A stretch of 64,000 nucleotides of DNA, from positions 119,668,162-119,732,161 of the forward strand of contig NC_081824.1 of NCBI RefSeq assembly GCF_030867095.1, in the 5' to 3' direction. Position numbers and translations under genes: made by a program. Below, piece by piece: positions 10,009 through 24,300 of this stretch. The stretch comes from Alligator mississippiensis (taxonomy: Eukaryota > Chordata > Crocodylia > Alligatoridae). The notes under the pieces are model-generated. The model saw nothing but the letters and a program-made list of their open reading frames with translations, had not been told where the DNA came from and made no database searches. Within the stretch, counting starts at the first letter, position 1. Every line of letters begins with the position of its first letter.

Positions 10009-11175
10009 TGAACCAGCATTGTGCTGTGTTCAATGCTGGCTGATATGAATGTCACTCATCTGTACACTAGTGTTCCCACCATTGCTACATTGCAACAGTG
10101 GGGAAATTTAGAAGAAAACACCCTCTCTGGGCCCATTTCCAATTGCTGTTTAAATGGCTGGTCAGGCTTGCATGATGGGATTGCTGAATCCCTGGCCATG
10201 TCAGGCACTGTTCTACTGAAGTCTTGCAGCAATAGATTAGTGTGTGTGAGCAACCTGCTTAATTGGCCTGAGTGGTTTGTTTGTTTTTTAATGTTGCTGC
10301 TATCGTGTGATATGGGATCATTTTAAAATCAGAATCTCTCTCAGCTGCACCTTCTATCTGAGCACTTGTAGTGGAAGTTGCCAAAAATTAACTTGTAAAG
10401 TGCTTTATAAATACTGGTTAATTAACACTTGCATACAATATGGTAGCAAGAAAGGATAAGAGAACACAATAAATAAGAATAAGAGAAATGGAAGCATGAC
10501 TGTTGAGGTGTGCCTGGCTATGTGCAGTGTTCTGTCCTTGCTATAAAGTTCATTGTCATACTTCATGAAAATGAGATATGCTACCTCAATATAAGCAATG
10601 ACAGTTTGGGGTACTACTGTATTTTGGAAAACAGTGAAAAAAAGTCAGATTACAGTAGTCAGAGGCTTTTTATTAGAAATTTCTCAATAAGCAATGAACT
10701 GGTGCTTTCTCTGGACTAGCCCACTGGCACTTGGGCCCATCCAGTGGCCCAGCAAGGCTTTTTTTTTCCTGGTTTCTCAAGTATACTGAGGATCTGAGTT
10801 TAGCCTTACAATTATTACTCACTTCAGCCAACAATCTTTTTTTCCTTTGAAACCAGCTCCCTTAAATCTGTTAGATGAATTATAACTACTCATTTGTTTC
10901 TTATACGCATATGTGCGAAAAGTCAGGTCCATCGAGATGCCAGTAGCCTTCTGTGACTTGTTGAATGCCCTCAACTCCTATCATTTTTACGTTTGTTTAT
11001 TTTGGTTAAACGTTGACTTTGTGCTTAATGATCCAAAACCAGTGCAGTCCCACAAAGTCAATAGGAGTGGAAGGTGCATATTATTTGGCAAGATTGCCCT
11101 TATAATGATAATATCTAACTCTTCTGTCTGCTTCTCTTCTAACTGCTAATGAACGACACAATATATCACTTTTCC
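10009..11175 (+). other. Intron 1 segment, nothing distinct
   Basis: AT-rich intronic DNA with short open frames on both strands that resemble nothing known. Confidence 0.5.
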
Positions 11176-11310
11176 AAGGAGATTAGTATCATTGTCCCCA
11201 TTTTGCAGATGGGGCAATGGAGGTCACTTCTTGGAAGTGACCTGCCCAAAGTCACTCTGGAGACACAGGTAGGTCTGAGAATAGGACCCAGGTCTCCCAA
11301 AGCACTAGAC
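11176..11310 (+). mobile_element. MIR SINE fragment
   Basis: Contains the MIR core landmarks in order: ATTGTCCCCATTTTGCAGATG, then AAGTGACCTGCCCAAAGTCA, then GACCCAGGTCTCCCAAAGCAC. MIRs are ancient tRNA-derived SINEs shared by amniotes. The copy is diverged but collinear with the consensus I remember. Confidence 0.8.
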
Positions 11311-14214
11311 TAAAATATCTATGCAAGTACATGAATAGGAAAGATTATCATGCATCAAGACTGTTACATAGGCATTCTCCTCCTTTTCCTAAAGTTCTTA
11401 CAGATGGCTCAGTTAAAATTGTTTTGAGAACCTGTAGAATTTACTTATCTTGGTGGAAATTTGTTTCCTATTGGTTGTCACATTTAAAAGGTTTTTCTAA
11501 ATTAATGCTAATTGTAAGTGACAGAGACAATAGCTTCCAAGTATAAGGAGGGTAGGGTGGAGAAAGGATGCCTTTTTAATTATTAGAAAAGTGGAATTTA
11601 CTGTTGAATTATGTATAGGTTTAATTAGCATTCTGTATAGCTAAGTAGATTGGGTGTTCCGTTCTTGCTTAATAGTGGAAAGAGCCACTTAGTTTAGGGG
11701 CCATTCCTACACCACTTTAATCATATGAGTTTCCCTTATTTATACATAAAATCCCATTAATCAATGAGTCTACTTGCATAAGAATTGCATGGATTGGAGA
11801 AGAGGGCAAGGAAATGTACTGCTGACGACATGGTATCCTAGACTGCTGACATTTTTCTGTAGTATTTATTTTGTATTTCTTTTCCCATTAGTTAAAAAGT
11901 AGCATTACATGGAAAATACTTGTAGCCTGGCTGGTAGAGCAGGCATGATAGAAAAGGATTTAGTTATCTTTTTAATAAATGTATCCAGTGTAGAAACATC
12001 CCGTACTGTGCTCATAGTTATATGCAGTCTTTCCTAATAAAAGGTACTTTCTTCAGATATTCTAAGATGGGATGGCAACCTTTATGGCAGATATGACACA
12101 AATTATTTGTGCACCCCTCCCAAGCGCTACTCCAATTCTCTTCCCCTGTTTGCTTTGCTGCTTTGCTTTCTGCTTCCTGCCCTGTGCTCCCTACCTGATC
12201 TGCTGCTCTGCTTTCTGTTCCCTGCCCTCTTTGCTACTGTGTTCCCTGTTCCCTGTCTGATCCACTGCATACCACACGTGGAGGCTGCCTGTGCCACATA
12301 TGGGGCACATGCTGCTGGTTGGCCATCCCTGTTCTAAGATGTAAAAGCCACAATTGGCCTGCCATTCCCCACTTTTATGAGTAGAGAAGATTTTCAGCAG
12401 ACGGAGCTTTCCCTGGGTGAGCAGAACTGTGGTATACTCCTTTTTAGTATCTATTGCTTCACCACCTCCTCCCAAGACGCCTCTTCTAAGGGTGCTCAAT
12501 GTGGGTTTTGCATCAACAGGTTCTTAGAAGGGGATGTAAAGGTAGCTCTAGGCCTGGGTAGCTTGGGGAAGCATTAACTAGGGGAGTCCCTTCTGTATCT
12601 GCTACCTGTAGAAAGATTGTACTAGTCATACCTCTAAGAGGAGAGGGAGGTCCATAGAGATGTGTGGAGGTGGTGGCCCTTCAAAAAACACATTCCTCCT
12701 GCTTTAGTAGATTGGGAACTGCCTTTCTGATTAATTTGTAAGGCTACCCTACCTTTTCTTCTACATACCCTGTGGCCTTCAGGCTATTCTTCACTAAAAA
12801 GGACAATTTTCTGACTATTAAATGAGGTTCAGCTTTCAGTTGTCTGTAGCTCCTCTATACCTAAAATAGGTTATGTTTGGCCCAAAATTAGTATTGGCTT
12901 CAGTAGGCATTATATTCCCGAATTAGTGGAAAAAGACCTGCTGCATTCTGAAGCGATTAAGATATAGATGCATCTACATTCATAAAAAAGAGTTCATTTT
13001 TAAAAATGAATAGTCTTGAATTATGGGTACTTTCTTTTTTGTTGTCTCCAATCCAACCTTTCTATATGGTCTGTTTTCAATATTCTGCACAGGCCACTGC
13101 TTGTGGGTATTGTGGAGGGAACTGATGAAAGTGTATGCATGTCTATATTATTACTTGTATTATCTAGTGTCTGGGAGTCTAATCATGGAGATTCTGTGTC
13201 CATATTTTGCCCTAGCCTAACACTATGAATTGTCTGATTTGTACAGAACAGGTGTGAAGTCTCTGAACCTCAATGAAACACCAGTTTTGTCTGTAGATTT
13301 TTGTTCTCCTCAGCTTCTCTAGTGAGGCTAAAGGTGTTGAGGAAGGGACAAATAGGAGTGGGCATTACGTGCCTACAGAGGGAAAATAATGGGGTTTTTG
13401 AGCAAAGTGGAAATGGTTCCTCAGATATGTTGATCTACTATTGAGTAATAATGGGCTTCTAGTTTTGCACCCCCACGCACACCTGCACAAACTTGTGTGC
13501 AGTAATTTTAGGGTTAAGGAACATTCCTATCACATCCCTTTCTTACTCAATGCCAAAAGCTTGTTAGCATTTTTTTCCTTTTTTACCTGGTTATCTTTGG
13601 ACATAACATTTTTTTAACTAACCTTAAGTGTGGGACAGATGCTAACATAATGTATAACTGTTCAAGGTGTCTGAGCACCCTTTTAATATTGTTCTGTGTG
13701 TCCTAGTGGTTTATGCATGGTCTGCTACTCATTTGCAAATCTGAAGTAGTACATAATCTGCTTTCTCTGGTATGTCATCAAATTGGAAATTTGAAGGGTA
13801 CTGAGAATTTTTTGGGTTCACTGGAGATTACGCAAGTATCTAATAGATTAGACAAGACTCTGGTAATGTTAATCTGTCCTTCTCTGCCTCATTTCTATGT
13901 AAACTTTTTTTTTTTTTTGATGATGCAATTTCCTTGATTCGTTATGAGCAAATTCTCTTCAGTATAAAGAGGAAGGCAGAATTAAAAATGACTGGGATTA
14001 GCTCTTCAGAATCAGTACCTGAATAATTCTAAGAGCTTTCTGGGTAGAGATTTTATTATTATTTATGTAATTCTCAGAGTAGGTGATGTACTTTTTAAAG
14101 GTATGACACAGTTTTCTGCTGCAAAGAATTTGAATTCTAAATCTTCATATAAATGAGGTCTCAGTTTATGTACATTTAAGGTGAATAAAATAATTCTTTG
14201 TTTTCTCCTTTCAG
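11311..14214 (+). other. Remainder of intron 1
   Basis: No coding exon is recognisable. It ends in a good polypyrimidine tract and acceptor (TTTTCTCCTTTCAG, AG at 14213-14214). A poly-T run lies at 13905-13918. Confidence 0.6.
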
Positions 14215-14527
14215 ATTTCTTCTAGGAAAATGACTGGCCAACAAGTTCTTCCTCAAGCTTTATATCTGAGCAATATGCTGAAGGCTGTGAAGATTAGGGA
14301 GAGAACTCCTGAAGATCTTGTCAGACCACCCAATGGAATAATTCATCACTTTAAAACTATGCACAGATACACAATTGAAATGTTCAGAATGTGCCAGTTT
14401 TCTCCTCCATTTCGGGAGATACTTCAGAAAGCTCTGATTGACCGAGCCACCCAGGTATCACTGGAACATCAGAAAAAGCTGAATTGGTGCATGGAAGTTA
14501 GGAAACTTGTGCCATTAAAGACCAATG
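14215..14527 (+). CDS. TNFAIP3: TNFAIP3 exon 2 (first coding exon)
   Basis: Acceptor TTTCAG ends at 14214 and donor GTAAGT begins at 14528. The start codon at 14230 has A at -3 (GGAAAATGA) and gives [15 protein letters not shown], one residue longer at the N-terminus than human. It encodes residues 1-99 plus one base of Gly100, covering the helical start of the OTU domain and catalytic-triad Asp71. Confidence 0.97.
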
Positions 14528-15355
14528 GTAAGTTATGCATACTGTCATTGCACTGGTATTAGGCTAGGGTAGTGAAAATTAGTATGTTGTGTTAATGGTA
14601 TATTAATTTGCATTAATTGATACTAGAAAGGGTATAGTAAAGTACCATATACATGTCTGTATCTGTGCCTATGAAGGCCGTAAATCAGTTTCCAAGGTCC
14701 TGATTCCAAATATGTTGGCTGCCTCTGACATGTTGCTGAATGAACCCAAATTCCTCACAGAATCAAATAGTGCTTAGGGTAGCATATATAAATGGGTCAG
14801 TCTCCATAAGTTGTATAACAGAAGTTTGTGAATTATTATGACCTCTTAGCATTGTAATTTGTAGGGTGGACACAGCTGCTAATGATTTCCTAGTGTCGTA
14901 AGTACTGTATCAGTTGGAGCATCTTGGATTTCCAACCTTTAGGAACTATGCTTTCTGGCTGTGGAATCAGTTCCTGATTAAGCTAATACTGAATTGCTTT
15001 CTGGGGTAAACAGCCTGTCTTCTCCCAGCACTTGCGCATAACTCCCCTTTGTATTCATGACACTTTTGTGCAAGTAACAAGAAGTGTAAGTTACCCCTTG
15101 GATTTAAAAGAGAGTTAAAGGAAAGTAGCCTGTGGTATTGCTTGTTGTAATATCATGTGTTTCATTTTAGGGCCTTGGGGATGATTTGTTAGATAGTTTG
15201 TGAATGTGTGTCATAGAGCAGAGGCAATAGATTATGGGGACAGAGTGCAAAGATTTGAAGAGGGCACACATTTGAATTGGCTATCAGTGAGTGCTAGTCT
15301 TTATGAGCGTGTGAACTCCAGAGCATAGCATGTTTTGCAAACATGTTCTTTCTGT

Positions 15356-15387
<32 letters not shown>

Positions 15388-18300
15388 ACACACACTTCTC
15401 TTGTCTTCCTGGTTCATATTTTGTTCTTTCAACTTCTGCGATATGTCATTAACACTAGTCTTCTTACATACGATTCTGTTTTTCAAAGACAACTTTAACC
15501 CTAACAATAGAAGTGCAATCTCACAGTAGCTAACAGGACTATGAATAATATCTGTATATCTCTGCATGTCTGTATATCTCTAAGAGTCGTAGATCCCCCA
15601 GTCCTCCAATGGTTTCCATGTTTGGTTGCTGGCCTTGCCTCTGGACCTCCAAGCACATCAGTGGGGCCACACACTTAGAACTTCTTAGCAGAGCAAGGTT
15701 GTAGTGAGCACATACACCACTTTGCCAGCATTAAGGAAGTAATATTCTTGCTAGTGGTGTATTTTCAGACCCTTTCATTATTAACAAATTTCTTAAGGAA
15801 AATGTATAATCTATCTGGCTGTCCCTAAAACGATTAGGATCACTTGTCTAGCTGTTACTGACATTGCAGTGCAGCACCGCACTAATGACTAACACAGCCA
15901 TCAAGCAATATGCTTTAAGGGCTGTGTCACGACTGGAGGACATAATTTCAAAAAATTAATGTAGTGTTTTATGGATCTGGAACTTGCTGACTACACATGT
16001 ATGGGTGTTCTGTACACAGTGCTGAAAAGTAATTTTTGTATGGTTTTTGTTTGTTTGTTTGACTTCACTACTCCCAGATTATGAGGGGCTGAAAAGACTA
16101 GTGTGAAGAAGGGATGCCTCTAGTTACCTTTTGTGTTGTGGTGACTTTGCATAAACCGCAGGAACTTTGCAAGAGAAAAAAGAAAACAGTGTATACTGGG
16201 AGGAATAGATTTTCAAAAATAGAGAAAAGAACTTGCAGGAAACAGCCCAGGAAACAATGTTATTTAAGGATTCATGAATAGAGTATTTTTTGTTGGTTTT
16301 GTATTTACTTTTTTTTCATGTGGCACCAGAAGAGAACTTTTCAGAAAGAATTTGGTTCCTTAATGTGTGGATGTAAAGAGAATGGGGTTTTTTTATTGTC
16401 TTTTGGTCAGAAGGATTTGCTTTTTGGAAACTGCTGCTTTTTCCATGAACATTTTCAAGTTTTGAGAGCAGAGGCAACAAATGATTCTTGCAGGATTTTG
16501 CTAATGTGGACTTTACCTAATATGGACATGACTTTTTACAATAATTTCTTGACATCTGGTGATTCACAATATGTTTGTTTGAGGAGATGTGAATGGAGTA
16601 AATGAGGAAGGGAGTAGGAGGTATAAAAATTGAAACCAAGGCAAAAAAAAAAAAAGATTCCAGCATCTATTGGCTGTGGAGATTTCACTTGTATAATGAA
16701 TAGACGCTCAATCCAGCTCAGGGAAGCCACACCCACTTGGAAAGTCCAGTGTATACTTCACAATTCAAATGTATACACATCAGAACAAAAAGTACAACTG
16801 TTGCTCAACTGCTAGTCAAATAGCACTGGGGAATTCCAAGTGCTGCATAAGGAATTTTATAGTAGTGGTTCTCAATAAAGAACTGAAAATAAGGGTTGCA
16901 AGAAAAAAAATCTTATCTTTGCTATAGTTTTTGCGGAAGTATTATAATTGCCCTGTTAATTTGTCATAATTTTTTTGTTTGGAAATAAAACAACTTCCAT
17001 TTAATCCCGTGTAGTATTCTCTGGTTTTCTTGATTTCAAGTTTATTGCTTGTTTTTTGTTCGTTTTTTTTTTTATGAGAATTGGTAGGAGAAGTTTAGGA
17101 AATCAGAATTGCATTGCAAAGGACCTGAATTTATGCAGCAAAATAGAAAAAGAAGTACTTTTAAGCGGTGGCCTTTGCAAACTGTGGGTACTGCAGTGAA
17201 TTTAACTCTGATTAAGCGAGAAAGGGAAAAAATAGTTTTGCTGATTTCATTGAATCATAGGAACTCTCAAGGGTCATGTAGCACAGACCTCCTGCATAAA
17301 TGCAGGCACACTGTTCTTAAGCCATCCTGGACAGGCTTCCAGCATTTATCCATTTTCAAAAACCTCCAATAAAAAAGATTAATTAGAAATGCAGTGAACA
17401 TGATCATAAAGGGTTCTTCTACTGAAACTTCTATTGTACATAGCAAACTGATAGGTTTAATGATAAGCTAAAAATTTCTTGTTGGTATCTTTAGGTTTGT
17501 TTGGGTGTTTTTAATTACCACAAGCAAAGCCTCTTAGTGGTTGTTACCCTGCTTCTAATGTTAGAGTGTATGGAAATAAAACGTGCTTCAACAACTTCAG
17601 ATGACTTAAGTACTCCTACAGTAATGAAAAGGATTAACTTTGAATCGGGGAGGTGTCCAAGAATGATTCTTTTGCATCTCCCTTTCACTGTATCACTGGG
17701 GAGAAAGAAAAGGGTATGTGGCTTTAGGTTGGGAATTTTGGCTTCAAAAGATGTGAATTTTGTTCCCAGCTTTTGACATTCTTCCTGTGCTAAAACTCAG
17801 GCAAATCACTGCACTAATGAATCCTCAGTTTTCCCATCTGTCAGATGGGATGATAATCCTCTGGAGCTATGAGCTTTAGTTCATTCATATTTGTAAAGTC
17901 ATTTGATATCGTTGCATGGAAGAAGCTATGTTAATGAAGATCAAATTATTGCATTGGTGCCTGTTGTTTTTACTCCATCTTTCAAAAAGAAACAGTGCTC
18001 TGATTTTTTTCACCATCTTGACATTAAGCAATATGTTCAATAGTTGGGCAACAGATGCCCTAGAAAACTCCAAGATCACCCATTACTTCCCTTTTGCTTT
18101 CTTCTATGAGTCCTCTGTCAGACAGCAAAGCAAAAGCATAGTGTGACTGCAGTGCCACTTGGCCTCCTCTGTTCTAGTCTTGGCAAAAGCTCCAGAATTG
18201 ACATGTACATTTTCAATCCGTGTCTTCTGTTGCCTCTTAGACAAGTATAAACCCCACTTGTGGAGGAGGCAAGGAAATCTACCTAAGTATTTAATTTGTG

Positions 18301-21300
18301 TAATTAATTCTCACAAGCATTATAGTTTTGTTCAAATTTTTCTTTTATCCTTTGAAGACAAATGGAGATGTCCATGAAGCATTTGCCAGACAATCAAAAA
18401 CTTAGTTTATGTAGAATGACTATACTTTTACATCTCCTTTTCAGTCGATGTTAAATGTAGTGAGCCATATTTATCAAAATGGGAGCTGGGAACGTGTAAT
18501 TTATATCTCCCAGCCACAGCCTGACTCCTGTATTGAGCAGGAAGGCAACTGGTAAGGAGACAGGTGGTGGTGAGGCAGCCTGCCCCCTCTCTAGGTTTAG
18601 AGAAGGCAGCTGTAATCTCTTGTCTAAGAGTCTGATTGGTGAGAGTATCTGAGAGGAATGCATGATTGGATCTGAAGCATGTGCAATGGCACATGTTCAC
18701 TGTGTTTAATGGACCAGCTGCTCTTTTTGTGTTAATTCATAAAACAAGATTTCTTTAAAAAAAATAATCATTATCTTTTCTACAGGTGATGGTAATTGCC
18801 TTATGCATGCTGCATCCCAGTACATGTGGGGTATTCAAGATGTTGACCTGGTTTTGAGAAAAACATTGTTCAGTGCACTCAGGGAAATCGATACACGTAA
18901 CTTTAAGCTCCGTTGGCAGCGAGAGACAATCAAATCCCAGGAATTTGTAGAAACAGGACTATGCTATGACACGAGGGTAAGCTAACTTGGGTTCACGGTG
19001 TTGTGTTTGGAAGACCTGGCAGTGTTGGCATGGTTGAGTTGGCCTGGGTTTGGATTCCCCCATAGAATCATAGAAAGGGCTGGAAGGGACCTCTGGAGGT
19101 CATCTAGTCCACCCCCCTGCTCAAAGCAGGACCATCCCCAACTAGATCATCCCAGCCAATGCTTTGTCTAGTAGGTTTTAAAAACCTCCAAGGATGGAGC
19201 TTCCACCGCCTCTCTGAGTAGCCTGTTCCAGTAAGAAAATTCTTCCTAATATCTAACCTAAACTTCCCTTGCTGCAAGGGGACTCCACGGAACCTCTCAG
19301 GTGAGAAGCAATTATAGCAACAAGTTATAAGAAAGTAAAAAAGGTTGATGGACAACATGAAAAAGTTCTTCGTAAGAAAAGGAAAAAGATTAACATTTTT
19401 TTGGCTTACATGTCTATGAAGCTGCTGCTATAATGGTGACTGAATCTTTCCTCAGAACTGGGAAGAGGAATGGGAGAACCTCATTAAAATGACATCCCCA
19501 GACACATCTATGGCCCGAAATGGGCTTCAGTATAATGCACTAGAAGAAATCCATATATTTGTCCTTGTTAACATCCTAAGAAGGCCAGTCATTGTTCTTG
19601 CTGGTGAGTCCTGTATTCCAGTTTCTTTTGATACCCTAATACTAAAGATCATCTGTGCATTAATGTGTACAGTATACACATCTTTGTAAGAAGCATTCTT
19701 TTTTTCCTAGCTGGTGTGTTCCAAAATTGTTTATTTCTTGCAGTTTAGTACACTGAAGTTTTAAGACCCAAAAACAAAGACATTATGTTTGTGCCATATT
19801 TGAAAGGCATTTGACCTTAGTAATGCTCTTTTTTTCTTCCTGAAACAGATAAAATGGTGAGAAGTTTGGAATCTGGTTCAAGCTTTTCCCCTCTACACAT
19901 TGGTGGAATTTACTTGCCTCTCCTTTGGCCCACTGAACAATGCTACAGATACCCCATTGTCCTAGGCTATGACAATATGCACTTCACACCACTGGTGACT
20001 CTGAAGGACAGTGGGCCAGGTATTTCTTTTTAAAATTATGTTTTTGCTCTGTTTTGGACATTTGTGTGTTTGCTCCCTTCTCTCTTCCTACAGCATTTTT
20101 ATCCCAACAAAATATAGTCTTGTCTAGAGTCACATTTTAAAATTACAGTGAAGGTAAATGAGATATTTCTGTTCAAATACTTGAGAGAGCCTTCAGAAGG
20201 TGAACATTTTAAGAAGTTATATTGGCTTGGTGTTCTTGATATGTATCTGCCTGAATAGAAACTAATATGTGCGTCATGTGCGACCCAAAGTACCTACTGT
20301 TACTAAAGAACAATTTAGTTGCTGACCTAGATGGTACTGAGATGAAGCGTCTCCATTGCTGCAAAGTACTGATGCTTATTATTATTATTACACGCTGGCT
20401 TTAATCACGTGCCGTGTGTGTATGCATGTTCATCCGTCATGGATGGGACAGCATATTCCTAGATCCACATTAGTGCATTGTCCTATAAGTAGGTATAAGA
20501 AACTAAACTACTATCTCGTCCACGTGAAGTACAAATAACTACTAGGACATTGAAAAAGCCTGGCCTGTGACTGCAATTATATTTATGGTGCAAATAGCCC
20601 TTGGCTTGTACCAAGAAGTATTTGTGTTCCATCTGCACTCTTTGGTAAGCAGGATATAATTACGGTTTTTTCTTCCAGGAGAGTACACAGATTGGTGTTA
20701 CCCTCCTTGTATATTGTATTTCATGGTCATCCCCATTAGTTCCAATAGCACATTAATCCGTTTGTTTTTCCCACAGAAATCCGGGCTGTGCCATTGGTCA
20801 GTCAAGAGCGAGGCAAGTTTGAAGACTTGAAAGTGCACTTTCTGACAGATGCAGAGGAGAGGGAAAAGGAGCAGCTGCTGAAAGACTACTTGTCTGTAAT
20901 AGAAATTCCAGTGCAAGGCTGGGACCATGGTACAACTCATTTAATTAATACTGCGAAGTGAGTGTCATTCTTTCCTTCCCCCATCCTGGTTGTTTTAAAG
21001 CTAGAAGAATAATGAATCCAATCTTTCCTTTCCTGCTTAGCAATGTGCACATTTAAATACACCCTTATGCACAGTAAAGTCACATCACTCTCAGTAATAG
21101 CATCCCTTTTGGAGGTATTAGCATCCAATTTTTATATACTGACATATGCCAAGTAGCGTAGAAGTGGAAATTGTCTCCAGAACGGGCTGGTGGGCCTGTC
21201 AGATCCCTGAGTTTGAAATCTGAGTTTGGAGATGTTGAATTTAGAGGAAGTCTATGAATTTTGGCTTTTATTTTTTTAACATCAGCGCACTCCTTAAAAC

Positions 21301-24300
21301 CTGGCAGTAATTTTCCTAACAGATAAATACTACGAACCAAGAAGCATTGACACAGATTCCGAGAATAGGATTATACTGAAATTTAGAGTCAAAAGGGCTC
21401 CATTTACCATGACTACACACCTAGTTGTTCAATTATTATGCTCTAAGCTATAGGTTATCAACATGAATTTTTAAATCAGTAGCATGGATATGTAGTAATT
21501 AGCTCCCCATCCATTAAATCTGCATTTCTGCCCAGTGTTGCTTATGGTCCCACTACCTTTGCTACTTGTCCTGTTTAGCTGCTGACTGGTGTGTTTATCT
21601 GGCTTTCAGGTTAGATGAAGGCAACCTCCCCAGGGATATAAATCTCGTGGAAGATTACTTCCAGTTGGTACAGCATGAGTACAAGAAATGGCAGGAAAAC
21701 ACTGAGCCTGTCAGAAGGGAGAACTGCTCCCGGATCAGACAGGACCTGACCTTGTCCCAGCTCTCTCTTGTAGAGATGAAATGTGAAACTCCCAACTGCC
21801 CCTTCTTTATGTCTGTGAACACCCAGCCCTATTGCCATGAGTGCTTTGAGCGGAGGCAGCAGGGGAGTAATCCAAGGAAGCAGAGCTCCAAAACAGCCAC
21901 CGAAAAACCAAGGGCAGTTGGATCAGGCTCACCTAGGGGGCAGCCTGGAGGATGGACATCTGAAGAACCAGTGACAGGACCTCGTTCTGCACCACCAAGA
22001 GTCCCAAGCATTTTTCTGTACAGTGAAACCACTGCTATGAAATGCAGGACTCCAGACTGTCCTTTCACGTTAAATGTGCAACACAACGGACTCTGTGAAC
22101 GCTGTTACAACAGTTCCAGAAAGCTTGCTCCTTGTAATAACTTGGACAACCTGAGACCAGCAGACACTGTGACATGTAAAATGTGCCTTCAGAAGACACA
22201 CAGGACTTTTAATGGCCTCTGCAGCAGTTGCCTCAAAAGGACTACAGAGCATTCTTCAAATGGCAGTTCTAGGTTCCCTCCCACATGTCATCAAAGGTCT
22301 GCATCTGATCCTGCACAGCTATCTCAAAGCTTCCTTCAGCATTCCTGTAGCGCAGCACCCAGCAATAATCTGGAGGATCTGCCTTCAGCACTGCTTCCTC
22401 AGGCAGGGCATACTTCAGAGGAAAGGAAAGGAAGTAGACAGTGTAGAAAGCCTGGCTGCAAGTTTTTTGGGACTCCTCATAATAAAGGCTTTTGCACACT
22501 CTGTTTCTTTGAGTACAGAGAAAACAGAGGTAAGTAGAAAGAATTTTCGTTCCACAACATTTTGGCCTCTGGTCAACATCTGTGAAAATGCAGGTGTTAA
22601 AGGGTTTAATAAAAGATGGTATTTACCTATCAAATGTAGGAAAACACCAGTAATGTGAAGCAACAACATTATTTTGGGAATATTGGGGTAATAAGTGTTC
22701 TGTAAACTATGGCACATGGCGGGGGGGGGGGTTGGTTCAAAAGCACTTAGTAAGTATGTCTCAATGCTGTGCACACTACCTCCCAAAATAAAAGTACTAT
22801 GGCTGTAGTAGTGTGGGATACATTAATAGGTTTACTCTCTTGGACAAGTGTTGCAGTCTGAACACTGGCCTAAAGCAGCTACATTACTTGCATTTTGGAA
22901 AATGGCACATGAGGCACTGAGGAAGTTTAGATATGCCCAGGGTTGTCTCAAAACTGCTTCTGTTGAAATTGCCTGTAAAATTCCTGTTGATTTCAGTGGG
23001 AAGAGAGTTAGAATTTCAAAAAACAGTGAGCATTTTTGAAAATCCTATTAAAATTCCATTTCAGTAATGTTTTGATGCACAAGTAACATATTGAAAGATC
23101 AGTTGTTATTTTACAGGGAGTATGCTTGGATGAAACTCAGAGGCTTTTAATAAAATTTGCCTTTAACATATTCTTAGTATTGTGCATTCATGAAGTCGCA
23201 TCTTTATAGGAGCAGTATTATTTAGATAAATCTTACCATACAGTCTGGCTTGTTACTCCTCTGAACTCTTAAAATAGTAGCTGAAAGGTGGATATAGAGG
23301 GGTATAACCATCTTTGTTCAAGACCAGCTCATTACTGAGAGTACTGTCTGAGACTTTTTAGAGCTATTCAAAGTGAGGGAAATTCCCTGGTAGATCAGAT
23401 AAGGGAGCAGCTGTCATTCACAATATCCATTTTCCAATTATGGCATGTGATCCTTAAAATCTGTATATGTAGATTAGTTAATAAACCAATAACATTTAAT
23501 CTATTCAGTGGTGGCCATCTGTGCTTCCACTTGCTATTTAGTATACCACTGAAATTAAAGTTAGGATGTATTGAGAGAGACCTGCATTGAAATTGTAACT
23601 CTGATTAAGTCAGCTACAGAACTCTTCATTTTAGAAGGCTCAGGTTTTCATTCTGGTTTTTCTTCACTGTGAAAGAGGCAAAGTTTCTCTGATTTTAATT
23701 TTAAGGCAAAATAATAAGATATTAGTAGCCACAATTATTCTGAGGGCATCAATTCTGAGTACGTGGGGCTAATTGATTTATAGATTATGAAAATTTGTTC
23801 TTCGCTTTTTCTATCCAACAAAACATTGGGCTTATTTGAACAACCTTTCTTTTCTTGTATTGTCACGTAGGTGATCCCTTAATATTTCATCAGAGAAGAT
23901 CTTCAAGGGGTTCTCCTGCATCTGGCCAAACTGGGACCTCTGCTGCCACGTTCCATAACACAGTTTCCTGTCTGGGCCCAGAGTGTGGCACCCTGGGCAG
24001 CACTATGCTTGAAGGGTACTGTCAGAAATGTTTTATTGAAGCACAGAATCAACGATTCCAGGAAGCCAGGAGGACGGAAGAGCAGCTAGTGAGACAATCT
24101 GAAGTCAGTGTACTTATGGAATCCTTTCCCCTTAGTGTTTAACCCCAAAAGCTTTGCTGCAGTAAATCTTTGTGAAAGAGTTAAAATACATAATAGAAAA
24201 TCCCCCACATTACTGTGCCTCCACTTTCAGAAAAAGAAACATTTTTGCATAAGCTACTACTTCTGCCAAAATTCAACAGCAAGGAGTTATAGAGCCTTTC

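Larger units (their letters stand above)
14528..18785 (+). other. TNFAIP3 intron 2
   Basis: A 4.26-kb intron without a recognisable exon. It holds a CA microsatellite (15355-15395), a decayed CR1 fragment (17249-17375) and a MIR (17795-17905). The sequence TAGTGGTTCTCAATAAAGAA at about 16863 resembles one end of a hAT element. The open frames at 16318-16605 and 17501-17776 match nothing I know. Confidence 0.7.

Noticed and set aside
16318..16605. 95-codon frame in intron 2
   Set aside because: No similarity to any known family, no good splice sites in phase with A20 exons, AT-rich composition.
22212..22658. A 148-codon + frame and a 123-codon - frame overlapping exon 7
   Set aside because: Shadows of the A20 coding exon in other frames, running into intron 7.
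24112..24142. Extension of exon 8 past 24088 to an in-frame stop
   Set aside because: The GT at 24089 follows EEQL exactly where human A20 splices, and exon 9 continues the protein with ZF6 and ZF7. Read-through would lose both.
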